The notes under the pieces: model-generated | Databases searched by the model: none | Seen by the model: only the letters and a program-made list of their open reading frames with translations | What the model was told of the DNA's origin: nothing | Source of the DNA: Floricoccus tropicus | GTDB taxonomy: Bacteria > Bacillota > Bacilli > Lactobacillales > Streptococcaceae | Direction: 5' to 3' | Length of the DNA stretch: 64,000 bases | Assembly (NCBI RefSeq): GCF_001832905.1 | Contig: NZ_MKIR01000004.1 | Coordinates: 124,001 to 188,000, forward strand | In this document: positions 49,871 through 57,988 of the stretch, piece after piece | How positions within the stretch are numbered: position 1 is the stretch's first letter | Layout of the letters: each line of letters opens with the position of its first letter | Position numbers and translations under genes: made by a program

Positions 49871-49909
49871 CCATGAAACTTACAAGAGTAAACTCTTGAG
49901 TTTCAATGG
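49871..49909 (-). repeat. Hairpin module B-h5
   Basis: Outer arms CCATGAAACT (49871-49880) and AGTTTCAATGG (49899-49909). Inner stem CAAGAG/CTCTTG, loop TAAA. The corresponding place after copy 2 (CCTTTTCCGTAACTG, 50157-50171) has no hairpin. Confidence 0.8.
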
Positions 49910-49970
49910 CAACTGTTCATCATCTTTTCAAGATGACTCCTACTTACGTTAACTTCGTTATCTTCGATGT

Positions 49971-50011
49971 CGATAAAACCTAAGCAACTAAAGTTGCTAG
50001 TTTTAATCGCT
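49971..50011 (-). repeat. Hairpin module B-h6
   Basis: Outer arms CGATAAAACC (49971-49980) and AGTTTTAATCG (49999-50009). Inner stem AGCAAC/GTTGCT, loop TAAA. The C-A mismatch at the inner end of the outer stem is U-G on the minus strand. Confidence 0.8.
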
Positions 50012-50143
50012 AGTAACTTCAATGGACCAGATTCACTATCTTCAAGAGTTTCACTCTTTTCGCTATCGATAGAACTATGTCAAATAAAATTTGACAGTCC
50101 TAATCGCAATCTCTTTACTCCTTATTCAGTCGTAAAATCAATA
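49973..50143. repeat. 171-bp direct repeat in block B, copy 2
   Basis: Second copy of 49593-49763. It continues directly into AGTGATCTGGAGAACC, the sequence that in copy 1 follows only after the 61-nt B-h4 module. Confidence 0.9.
50067..50106 (-). repeat. Hairpin module B-h7
   Basis: Copy of B-h3, identical in arms, inner stem and loop, with TATC in place of TGTC at the foot. Confidence 0.8.
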
Positions 50144-50214
50144 AGTGATCTGGAGAACCTTTTCCGTAACTGTTCATCATCTTTTCAAGATGATTCCTTA
50201 GTAACTTCAATGGT

Positions 50215-52665
50215 TTAGCGTTTGATTTCTACCATTTCATAGATTTCGAATGTATCGTCAATTTGAACATCATTGAAGTTTTCAAGCATCATTCCACCTT
50301 CGTTACCGTTTTTAACTTCTTTAACGTCATCTTTAAGGTGTTTAAGGCTAGCAATTGCTCCATCATGAATTACTACTCCTGAACGAATTACACGGACGCT
50401 CGCATCACGTTTAACTGTTCCAGATGTAACTAAGAAACCAGCAATAGTTCCAACTTTAGAAACAACGAATGTATCACGAACAACTGCTTCTCCGATAACT
50501 TTTTCTTCGAATTCAGGATCAAGAAGTCCCTTCATAGCTGTTTCAACTTCTTCAATAACTTTATAGATAATGCTATGTAGACGAATCTCAACGTCATCTT
50601 GTTCAGCTTGAACACGAGCAAGTGGTGTAGGACGAACATTAAATCCGATAATAATAGCGTTAGATGCTTCGGCTAAACTTACATCTGATTCACTAATTGC
50701 ACCAACTGCTGAATGAACGATATCAACTTTCACACCTTCAACATCAATCTTTTGAAGACTTGCTGCTAAAGCTTCGGCACTACCTTGTACGTCTGCCTTA
50801 ATAATTACATTAACAGACTTAACTTCTCCCTCTTTAAGAGTATCAAATAGGTTCTCAAGACTTACACGATTTGTACTTTGACGTTGGAGTAATTGAGCAC
50901 GTTTAGCACGTTCTTCACCAATAGCACGCGCTGATTTTTCATCATCGAATACTGCGAAGTGATCACCTGCTTGAGGTACATCATTAAGTCCAGTAATTTC
51001 AACTGGTGAGCTTGGACCAGCAGATTTTTCACGACGACCAAGGTCATTAACCATTGCACGAACACGTCCGAATGTATTACCAACAACGATTGGATCTTGT
51101 TGATGCAGTGTTCCTTGTTGAACAAGTAATGTAGCAATCGCTCCTTTACCTTTATCAAGTCGAGCTTCTACAACTGTACCAATTGCTTTGACAGTAGGGT
51201 CTGCTTTAAGCTCTAACATTTCAGCAACTAGAAGGACTGTTTCTAATAACTCATCAATATTTTTATCAAATTTTGCTGAGATTTGTACAAATTCAGAATC
51301 ACCACCCCAAGAAGTGCTCATAACATTATGTTCAGCAAGTTCTTGAATAACACGTTCAGGATTTGCTCCTGGTTTATCAATCTTGTTGATAGCAACAATA
51401 ATTGGAACTCCTGCTGCTTTAGAGTGATTGATTGCTTCAATTGTTTGAGGCATAACTCCATCATCAGCCGCTACTACAAGAATAGTAATATCAGTTACAC
51501 TGGCACCACGTGCACGCATGCTTGTGAATGCTTCATGTCCTGGTGTATCTAAGAAAGTAATTTTCTTACCTTCAGTTGTAATTTGGTAGGCACCAATATG
51601 TTGAGTGATACCACCTGCTTCACCACTAGTAACACGTGAATTACGTAGAGTATCAAGCAAAGTAGTTTTACCGTGGTCAACGTGTCCCATGATAGTAACA
51701 ACTGGTGGACGTTCTACTAATTCATCTTCATTTAGATAATCATCTTCAATAAAAAGACGTTCAATGTCAGCTGAATCCACTTCAACCTTCTTCTCAGGAG
51801 TAATTCCGTAATCCATAAGAAGTAATTCAATAGTTTCAGAATCAAGTGATTGGTTTTGAGTTGCCATGATACCCATCATGAAAAGTTTTTTAACAATTTC
51901 AGCTGGCTCGCGTTTAATTTTCTTAGCGATATCAGCAATTGTCATACCATCAGAGTAAACTAATGATTCTGGAAGTTCATGAAATTTACGTTGTGGAACT
52001 GCTGGTGCAGCATTTTGATTATTACGTTTTCCTTTTTTCTTAGAGTTCCAGTTACTGTTACGGGCATTACGCACTTGATTACGTCCGTTATTGTTATTAT
52101 TATTTCTATTGTTGTTATTGTTACGGTTTTGACCTTGATTTTGGTTTCCACCAGCATTATTATTTCTAGCTTGAGAATTATTTCCGTTACCTTGTTGTCT
52201 ATTTTGGTTATTATTAGGCTTTTGGTTATTACGGTTATTATTATTCTTGTTGCTATTATTGGCTGGTTTTTGACCTTGGCTACCTTGGTTATTTACTTGT
52301 TTATTTTGGTTACTTGCTTGTTTCTTCTGTGGCTTATTATTCAAATTTTGTTTACTATTTTTCCCTTGTTGAGCTTGGACAGGACGATTATTAGAACGGT
52401 TGTTCTCTTGTTTTGGTGCTGCCTTTTTTGGTTGATTGTTATCTGCTTGTTTAGGTGACTGATTATTAGTTACCTTTTTTGGAGCAGGTTTTGCTTGATT
52501 ATTAGAAGATTTAAAACTTGCAAGAAGTTTCTTTTCTTGCTCGCCATCCACACTACTTGAATGTGTTTTAACATCAAATCCTAATTTTTGAGCATGTTCA
52601 ATCAATTCTTTATTCTTCAATCCACTTTCGCGGGCAATTTCATTTATACGCTTTTTATTAGACAA
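50215..52665 (-). CDS. infB: Translation initiation factor IF-2
   Basis: 816 residues. N-terminal IF2N helix ([20 protein letters not shown]), then an Asn/Gln/Lys-rich linker (about 55-220), a second IF2N-like segment, the GTPase ([14 protein letters not shown] near 328, [21 protein letters not shown]) and the IF2 C-terminal domains. It starts with TTG behind TTAGGAGG. It delivers fMet-tRNA to the 30S subunit. Confidence 0.97.
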   Translation of the reverse strand: MSNKKRINEIARESGLKNKELIEHAQKLGFDVKTHSSSVDGEQEKKLLASFKSSNNQAKPAPKKVTNNQSPKQADNNQPKKAAPKQENNRSNNRPVQAQQGKNSKQNLNNKPQKKQASNQNKQVNNQGSQGQKPANNSNKNNNNRNNQKPNNNQNRQQGNGNNSQARNNNAGGNQNQGQNRNNNNNRNNNNNNGRNQVRNARNSNWNSKKKGKRNNQNAAPAVPQRKFHELPESLVYSDGMTIADIAKKIKREPAEIVKKLFMMGIMATQNQSLDSETIELLLMDYGITPEKKVEVDSADIERLFIEDDYLNEDELVERPPVVTIMGHVDHGKTTLLDTLRNSRVTSGEAGGITQHIGAYQITTEGKKITFLDTPGHEAFTSMRARGASVTDITILVVAADDGVMPQTIEAINHSKAAGVPIIVAINKIDKPGANPERVIQELAEHNVMSTSWGGDSEFVQISAKFDKNIDELLETVLLVAEMLELKADPTVKAIGTVVEARLDKGKGAIATLLVQQGTLHQQDPIVVGNTFGRVRAMVNDLGRREKSAGPSSPVEITGLNDVPQAGDHFAVFDDEKSARAIGEERAKRAQLLQRQSTNRVSLENLFDTLKEGEVKSVNVIIKADVQGSAEALAASLQKIDVEGVKVDIVHSAVGAISESDVSLAEASNAIIIGFNVRPTPLARVQAEQDDVEIRLHSIIYKVIEEVETAMKGLLDPEFEEKVIGEAVVRDTFVVSKVGTIAGFLVTSGTVKRDASVRVIRSGVVIHDGAIASLKHLKDDVKEVKNGNEGGMMLENFNDVQIDDTFEIYEMVEIKR

Positions 52666-52727
52666 AATATGTCCTCCTAACTGTCTGATGACAAGGAGTA
52701 TATCACTGGCTCATCATCTATATTATC

Positions 52728-53027
52728 CTATTTCGACATAAGTTCTCCCATCTTCTTAGCAAATCCTTTTTCAGTAACGGCGATCACCTTACGTGGTTCA
52801 CCAATTGCATTACTAAGTTCGTAAGAGCTAAAGATATCTGTCATTCTTATCTTGTAATAGTCTGTTTTATCTGCAATTTTTTTGATTAAATTTTCTGAAG
52901 CATCATTTGCGACAAAAACTAATTTAGCTTTACCGTTTTGAATGCTTTTGACTACTAATTCCTCACCTGTGGTAAGTTTACCAGCTCTTTTGGCAAGGCC
53001 TAATAGATTTAATACTTTTTCTTCCAT
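52728..53027 (-). CDS. ylxQ: L7Ae-family RNA-binding protein YlxQ
   Basis: 99 residues. LNLLGLAKRAGKLTTGEELV and LVFVANDASENL mark the L7Ae/L30e fold that binds kink-turn RNA. It is conserved between ylxR and infB. It lies 2 nt from ylxR. Confidence 0.92.
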   Translation of the reverse strand: MEEKVLNLLGLAKRAGKLTTGEELVVKSIQNGKAKLVFVANDASENLIKKIADKTDYYKIRMTDIFSSYELSNAIGEPRKVIAVTEKGFAKKMGELMSK

Positions 53028-53029
53028 TT

Positions 53030-53323
53030 TTATTCGAGTCCTAAGTCACGACGAGCTACTCGATGATTTACATATTCGATTAACTCATCATAAAAATCAT
53101 CTGAGATACTTGTTTGAAAAGTACGATCAAATACTTTTTTCTTTTTGGCTAGAGCTGCCTCTTCATTTGTTAAGGCCAAGTAAGCTCCTCGTCCATGGGC
53201 TTTACCAGTTGGATCAATTGAAACATTTCCTTCTTTATCAAAGGCGATTCTTAATAAATCTTTTTTGGGAAACTGTTCATTTGAAACAACTGATTTTCTC
53301 ATTGGTGTCTTACGTGTCTTCAT
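53030..53323 (-). CDS. ylxR: YlxR (DUF448) protein
   Basis: 97 residues. PMRKSVVSNEQFPKKDLLRI and DPTGKAHGRGAYL are the DUF448 signature, a small RNA-binding protein. In some species it is known as RnpM and modulates RNase P. Position between nusA and ylxQ is conserved. Confidence 0.92.
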   Translation of the reverse strand: MKTRKTPMRKSVVSNEQFPKKDLLRIAFDKEGNVSIDPTGKAHGRGAYLALTNEEAALAKKKKVFDRTFQTSISDDFYDELIEYVNHRVARRDLGLE

Positions 53324-53343
53324 TAAAGGCTCCTTATTCTGGA

Positions 53344-54579
53344 TTAATCTAGAACTTCCTCATCAAAATCTTCAATTGCTTCTTCTGCTTCAACTTCTTC
53401 TGCTTTAAATTCTTCAATTTCATCAGAGTCTGTAACAATAGTTTCTTCTACAACTGCTAGTTCATCACCTTGAACATCTCCGAGAAGTTCTTCAACTTCG
53501 TCGACTTCTTCAATAACTTGATTTGCTTGTTCAGCTAAATATTTTTGATAGTCAGATGAAGATTTGATATCAAGTTTATGATTTGTTACATGTGCAGCAA
53601 GACGAACATTTTGTCCACGCTTACCAATTGCTAAACTCAATTGATCATCAGGAACAACAACAATTGCTTGTCTTGGAGTTTCAGGATTAAGAATTACTTG
53701 CTCAACGCTAGCTGGTTTTAATGAATTTGCAATTAATACTGCTGGATCTTCATCCCATTCAATAATATCCATATTCTCACCGTGAAGTTCTTTAACTACA
53801 CTTTGAATTCTTGAACCACCCACACCTACAACTGTACCAATTGCATCAACATTTTCTTTGTTTGAACGAACAACAACCTTTGCACGATCGCCTGCTTCAC
53901 GCGCGATTCCCATGATTTCAACAGTTCCATCATAAACTTCTGGAATTTCTTTTTCAAATAAACGTTTAAGAAGTTCTGGATGGCTACGACTTACAAAAAC
54001 TTGAGTTCCTTTTGAAGTCATTTCAACTTTATAAACATAGACATTTATACGATCATGTGCTTCATATTTTTCTCCTGGAATTTGGTCACGCTTAGATAAT
54101 TGTGCTTCAATCTTACCAAGGTTAACAAAGATAAAACGATTATCAAAACGTTCAACTGTACCAGTCATGATTTCATTTTCATAACGTGAGTACTCATTAT
54201 AGATAATTGTGCGTTCTTCTTCACGCATTTTTTGCATGATTACTTGTTTAGCAGCTCCTGCAGCTGTACGAGCGAAATCCTTTGGTTTTTCTTCAAAACG
54301 AATTTTATCACCAATTTCATAGTGAGGATTAATTTTCAAAGCATCATCTAATGAAATTTCTAGACGACTATCAAATACTTCATCAACAACTTCACGAACA
54401 GTATAGATTTGGAAATCTCCTTTTTTATCATCGAAGATAACTTCTACACTTTGTGATTGTCCATATTGTTTTTTATAAGCAGCAGTCATTGCTTGTTCAA
54501 TTGCTTCAACTACTACTTCTTTTTTGATTCCCTTCTCTTCTTCAAGAGTTGTAAGGGCACTTAGCATTTCCTTGCTCAA
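53344..54579 (-). CDS. nusA: Transcription termination/antitermination factor NusA
   Basis: 411 residues. N-terminal polymerase-binding domain, S1 domain (near 135-200) and two KH domains (GTVVGVGGSRIQSVVKEL; LAIGKRGQNVRLAA). A strongly acidic tail of about 50 residues ends the protein. It starts at TTG 54577-54579 behind AAAGGA. It couples pausing, antitermination and Rho-independent termination. Confidence 0.96.
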   Translation of the reverse strand: MSKEMLSALTTLEEEKGIKKEVVVEAIEQAMTAAYKKQYGQSQSVEVIFDDKKGDFQIYTVREVVDEVFDSRLEISLDDALKINPHYEIGDKIRFEEKPKDFARTAAGAAKQVIMQKMREEERTIIYNEYSRYENEIMTGTVERFDNRFIFVNLGKIEAQLSKRDQIPGEKYEAHDRINVYVYKVEMTSKGTQVFVSRSHPELLKRLFEKEIPEVYDGTVEIMGIAREAGDRAKVVVRSNKENVDAIGTVVGVGGSRIQSVVKELHGENMDIIEWDEDPAVLIANSLKPASVEQVILNPETPRQAIVVVPDDQLSLAIGKRGQNVRLAAHVTNHKLDIKSSSDYQKYLAEQANQVIEEVDEVEELLGDVQGDELAVVEETIVTDSDEIEEFKAEEVEAEEAIEDFDEEVLD

Positions 54580-54604
54580 TTTATAAATTCCTTTCCTATG
54601 CGCT

Positions 54605-55075
54605 CTAGATTTTTACAGCCGTGCGAGCTTTGGCAATATTTTTAAGTTCAATTTCAACTGTTTTATGACGTGATTTATCAAGATAGTCGATCACAAGTTT
54701 CTCACCATCAAAACTCACTAAATCTCCGATAAATTCCTTTGACTTATCAACCTTTGTATAAAGGCTAACATAGACATGGTCCCCAACAGCATTTTCAAAA
54801 TCACTAGCTTTCTTTAGTGGTCTCTCAGCACCTGGACTTGCTACTTCAAGCATGTACTCAGCTGGAAACGGATCTGGTGTAATTTCATCCAAAGCTGGAC
54901 TAATAATTTCCGTAAGTTCAACCGTATCTTGAAGAGTAATCCCTTCTGGTTTATCAAGCAAAATACGAAGGACAAAATCGGCTCCCATCTTCTCCCATTC
55001 AACATCCACAAGTTCATATGGCGCTGGAATCAAGGGTTCGATTTCCTTAGTTACAATACTAATAACTTCTGACAT
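54605..55075 (-). CDS. rimP: Ribosome maturation factor RimP
   Basis: 156 residues. [27 protein letters not shown] and [14 protein letters not shown] are the RimP signatures. It helps assemble the 30S subunit. It is first gene of the rimP-nusA-ylxR-ylxQ-infB-rbfA operon, with AGGAGG before the ATG. Confidence 0.96.
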   Translation of the reverse strand: MSEVISIVTKEIEPLIPAPYELVDVEWEKMGADFVLRILLDKPEGITLQDTVELTEIISPALDEITPDPFPAEYMLEVASPGAERPLKKASDFENAVGDHVYVSLYTKVDKSKEFIGDLVSFDGEKLVIDYLDKSRHKTVEIELKNIAKARTAVKI

Positions 55076-55140
55076 GATACCTCCTTTTCATCTACAAAGA
55101 CTGCGTCTATTAATAATTATTAGTCAAAAACAAACACAAA

Positions 55141-55163
55141 GAGCGAAACAACTAAGTCCGCTC
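55141..55163 (-). promoter_or_regulatory. Leader hairpin of the rimP-nusA operon
   Basis: Minus strand GAGCG and CGCTC pair with a 13-nt loop, shortly after the start of transcription. It may be a NusA feedback or processing site; this is uncertain. Confidence 0.4.
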
Positions 55164-55182
55164 CCTCCATGTATTTTTATTT

Positions 55183-55211
55183 ATAATAACACAGTTTGCC
55201 TACTATTGCAA
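55183..55211 (-). promoter_or_regulatory. Promoter of the rimP-nusA operon
   Basis: Minus strand TTGCAA (55206-55211), 17-bp spacer, TATTAT (55183-55188). Confidence 0.68.
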
Positions 55212-55319
55212 GTAACAAGCCTATCTAAAGGAATAAAGCTCACATAATATTTAAAATCCACAAAATTTTATATTTTACTTTATATTTGCTAAAATTATAT
55301 AAAAGAAAGGTGGTAGAAA

Positions 55320-55829
55320 ATGGATATTAGTGTAATAAAAGCTCAAGAAGTTGGAAGTGAATTTGGAATTCATATTGGCCAATCAGATAAAAAAGTTTTA
55401 GAATTAATCAACTTAAGATGCCCTTACTGTAGAAAATGGTTCTTCGAATCTAAAGATATTTTAGACGAAGCTGTTTCAAATGGACAGGCTGAAAGAGTAA
55501 TCAAGTTAGTGGATAAAACTAAAGAATCTCTTCAACGCGGAAATGTTATGCATCGCTTCGTCGATACCTCAAACCCTCAAAAAGCACTTGAAGAAATTGA
55601 ACTAATTTTTAATCATCAAGATGAGTGGGGCAATCTAAGTCTTGATGATGTTGAAAAATACGCTCAAGAAAAATTAGGTCTAGCTGAACATGACCACAAA
55701 AAATATGCAAAAGAACTATCTGACGAAGCTGATCGAGCTAATGTTAAATTCGTACCAACTATAATCATTGGTCAAACAATCTTTGACGAATCAATTTCTC
55801 AAAATGAATTAAAAGATCTTCTAGCATAA
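55320..55829 (+). CDS. DsbA-like thiol protein, cytoplasmic
   Basis: 169 residues. NLRCPYCRKWF has the CPYC active site, the helical insert follows, and KFVPTIIIG supplies the cis-Pro. No signal peptide, so it should act in the cytoplasm. AAAGGTGG precedes the ATG. A bacterial disulfide or redox-sensing role is likely; the partner is unknown. Confidence 0.86.
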   Translation: MDISVIKAQEVGSEFGIHIGQSDKKVLELINLRCPYCRKWFFESKDILDEAVSNGQAERVIKLVDKTKESLQRGNVMHRFVDTSNPQKALEEIELIFNHQDEWGNLSLDDVEKYAQEKLGLAEHDHKKYAKELSDEADRANVKFVPTIIIGQTIFDESISQNELKDLLA

Positions 55830-55835
55830 GCAATT

Positions 55836-55865
55836 AATAACAAGTCGAGAAATCGACTTGTTATT
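55836..55865 (+). terminator. Terminator of the DsbA-like gene
   Basis: A 13-bp stem, AATAACAAGTCGA (55836-55848) with its complement (55853-55865), GAAA loop. Confidence 0.78.
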
Positions 55866-55974
55866 ATATTTAATATTTTTCTTATGTTTTTCCCGTTCAA
55901 ATATTAAATATGATATTTTTCAAAATGAATTTCTTTAACTGATATAATTAAGAGTAAGCTTAAAGGAGGAAATT

Positions 55975-57234
55975 ATGAATTATGTAGATACTGCAAATGA
56001 CTTACTAGAGATCTTGGCTAATGATTATTCTGGTTGTCAGGAAACAAAGGAAATTGGAAATAAGGAGAAGTTTATTTCTGATGTAAGAGATGCAAAATCA
56101 TATGAAGAATTTTTCTCAATAGTTACAGACTACATTCTTCAATTTAAAGATCGCCATCTCATGCCTATTGATACAAGTAAACAGATAAAATATAACACGT
56201 TTACAACAAGACGATTTGAAAACAAGCTTTTTGTAACTGATATCTCTGATGAATCTCCTCTTGAAATTGGTCAAGCGATTATTGCAATTGATGGAAAAAA
56301 TATTAATCAAATTGTTTCAGAAAATCAAGAGTTATTTGATAGTGTAATTGAACGACAAAATTTTAACCATATATTAAACAAAGCAAAAATTGTTACACTA
56401 GACTCTGGACAAAATATTGAACTAGTCAAAAGCTTAAAAAGAAACTGGAAATCTGATGAATTTATATTTAAGAAATTGGACCCAAATACCTGTTACTTAA
56501 AACTTGAAAATTTTGCAAGCGAAGCTCCTATAGCAAATCTGATTAAGGAAAATAAAGAGGAATTAAACAATTGCAGAAACCTAATAATTGATGTCAGAAC
56601 GAATCATGGAGGAAGTGATATTTATTATTTCAAACTTCTAGATTATATTTTCCCAAAGGAAACAAAGCTCGAAGACATTGAAAAGAGTATTAGTGAAAAA
56701 CAATACTACAATGTAACTGATCGTAACTATAGGCTTCGTAAAGAGATATTTGAAGAAGAGTTTAAACGACATTCTGTAAGTGAGGAAAATCAGGAATTAA
56801 TGAATGATGAACTTTCTAAATGGAGCAAAAATATAGGTAATGGTTTTGTTGAATTATATAGTGACGAAAATTCTGATGATCCTTTTTCGGATTATTTAAT
56901 AAATGGTCGAGAAACGCCTGCAAATATTGTTGTTCTTTCAGATTTTTACTGTGGTTCTAGTGGTGATAACTTTGTTGCGACAGTTAAAGAATCACCCAAA
57001 GTTACAGTCATTGGCCGAAACACTATGGGGATAACCGACTACTCTGATTGTGTCGCCCAAAAATATGAAGATTTTTGTCTTTTTTATCCAACCAGCAAGA
57101 TGTCAGTTGTCGATGAAGGTCGTGGTATAAATGGCATTGGAATTGCTCCAGACATCCATGTTCCTTGGAATCCTGAATTCTTTGAAAAAGACTTAGATAT
57201 AGAAAAAGCATTTGAAATCTTTGATGAAAAATAA
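55975..57234 (+). CDS. S41-family peptidase-like protein without signal peptide
   Basis: 419 residues. A PDZ-like part (LEIGQAIIAIDGKNI) is followed by the S41 core with LIIDVRTNHGGSDIYYF and VVLSDFYCGSSGDNFV, the putative nucleophile Ser in CGSSGD. The Lys-containing motif of C-terminal processing peptidases (GKG) is replaced by GITDY. No signal peptide is visible, unlike most of the family. Activity is therefore uncertain. GGAGG precedes the ATG. Confidence 0.75.
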   Translation: MNYVDTANDLLEILANDYSGCQETKEIGNKEKFISDVRDAKSYEEFFSIVTDYILQFKDRHLMPIDTSKQIKYNTFTTRRFENKLFVTDISDESPLEIGQAIIAIDGKNINQIVSENQELFDSVIERQNFNHILNKAKIVTLDSGQNIELVKSLKRNWKSDEFIFKKLDPNTCYLKLENFASEAPIANLIKENKEELNNCRNLIIDVRTNHGGSDIYYFKLLDYIFPKETKLEDIEKSISEKQYYNVTDRNYRLRKEIFEEEFKRHSVSEENQELMNDELSKWSKNIGNGFVELYSDENSDDPFSDYLINGRETPANIVVLSDFYCGSSGDNFVATVKESPKVTVIGRNTMGITDYSDCVAQKYEDFCLFYPTSKMSVVDEGRGINGIGIAPDIHVPWNPEFFEKDLDIEKAFEIFDEK

Positions 57235-57297
57235 TATAGTTAAAATTTAACTTTTTTAACATTTAATTATACAATAAATGTTAAAGAGGAGGTTATG

Positions 57298-57801
57298 ATG
57301 AAAATAAAGACAAATTTTAATGATGTGATTCCTGAAAAATATTCTAAAGGAGCTAAGGGAAGCGATTTACTACTAGGAAAGACCATTAGATCATTTCCAT
57401 TTGAAATATTAGATTTACCTGAAGGCACAAAAAGTATTGCATTTACCTTGATTGATTATGATGCAGTTCCTGTATGCGGATTTCCTTGGATTCATTGGCT
57501 TGTAACCAATGTCCCAAAAAGTCAAACTGAGATACCAGACAACTTTTCAAGAACTTCAGATAATAAAATTGAAGGGAAAAATAGCAACGTATCACGCTTT
57601 CTTCCTGAAGATCTATCGGCAGTTGAAAATAACTATGTTGGTCCCTATCCACCAGACAAGGATCACATATATACCTTAACTGTCTATGCTCTTTCTGAAG
57701 ACTTGAACTTAGAAAATGGATTCTATTTAAATGATTTTCTTAAAGCTACAGAAGGAAAAATAATTGAAGAAACAAGTCATGAATTAATCGGACGTAATTG
57801 A
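57298..57801 (+). CDS. YbhB/YbcL (PEBP) family protein
   Basis: 167 residues from the second of two adjacent ATG codons, better spaced from GAGGAGG. SIAFTLIDYDAVP, WIHWLVTNVP and YVGPYPPDKDHIYTLTVYAL are PEBP motifs of a ligand-binding fold. Role unknown in bacteria. Confidence 0.9.
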   Translation: MKIKTNFNDVIPEKYSKGAKGSDLLLGKTIRSFPFEILDLPEGTKSIAFTLIDYDAVPVCGFPWIHWLVTNVPKSQTEIPDNFSRTSDNKIEGKNSNVSRFLPEDLSAVENNYVGPYPPDKDHIYTLTVYALSEDLNLENGFYLNDFLKATEGKIIEETSHELIGRN

Positions 57802-57836
57802 AAGTACTCATTTAAAATATCTACTTAAAATAAAAT

Positions 57837-57882
57837 GACTCACTAAACTTAGCAATAGATTCTAATTTTAGTAGTCTTTTTT
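57837..57882 (+). terminator. Terminator of the PEBP gene
   Basis: GACT-c-ACTAAA (57837-57847) pairs with TTTAGTAGTC (57867-57876), followed by TTTTTT. Confidence 0.7.
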
Positions 57883-57988
57883 ATTTTGTCTTATGTTGGC
57901 TCTCCCAATAAAAGTTAAAAGTAAAAGCATTATTTAAGTTGTTTTTTGATATACTTATTATATAAATATATTTCAAGGGAAGTCGCTT

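Noticed and set aside
45528-50214. CRISPR array
   Set aside because: Repeats are long, unevenly spaced and internally palindromic with no unique spacers of constant size, and no cas gene is present.
45528-50214. Insertion sequence remnants
   Set aside because: No transposase frame, no terminal inverted repeats at the block edges and no clear target duplications for the whole block.
49614-50218. Two near-identical plus-strand ORFs in block B
   Set aside because: They are the same frame of the 171-bp direct repeat, interrupted differently, and run through hairpins; not conserved coding sequence.
51979-52458. 159-codon ORF antisense to infB
   Set aside because: It is the reverse of the Asn-rich linker; the Ile/Val-rich translation is a composition effect.
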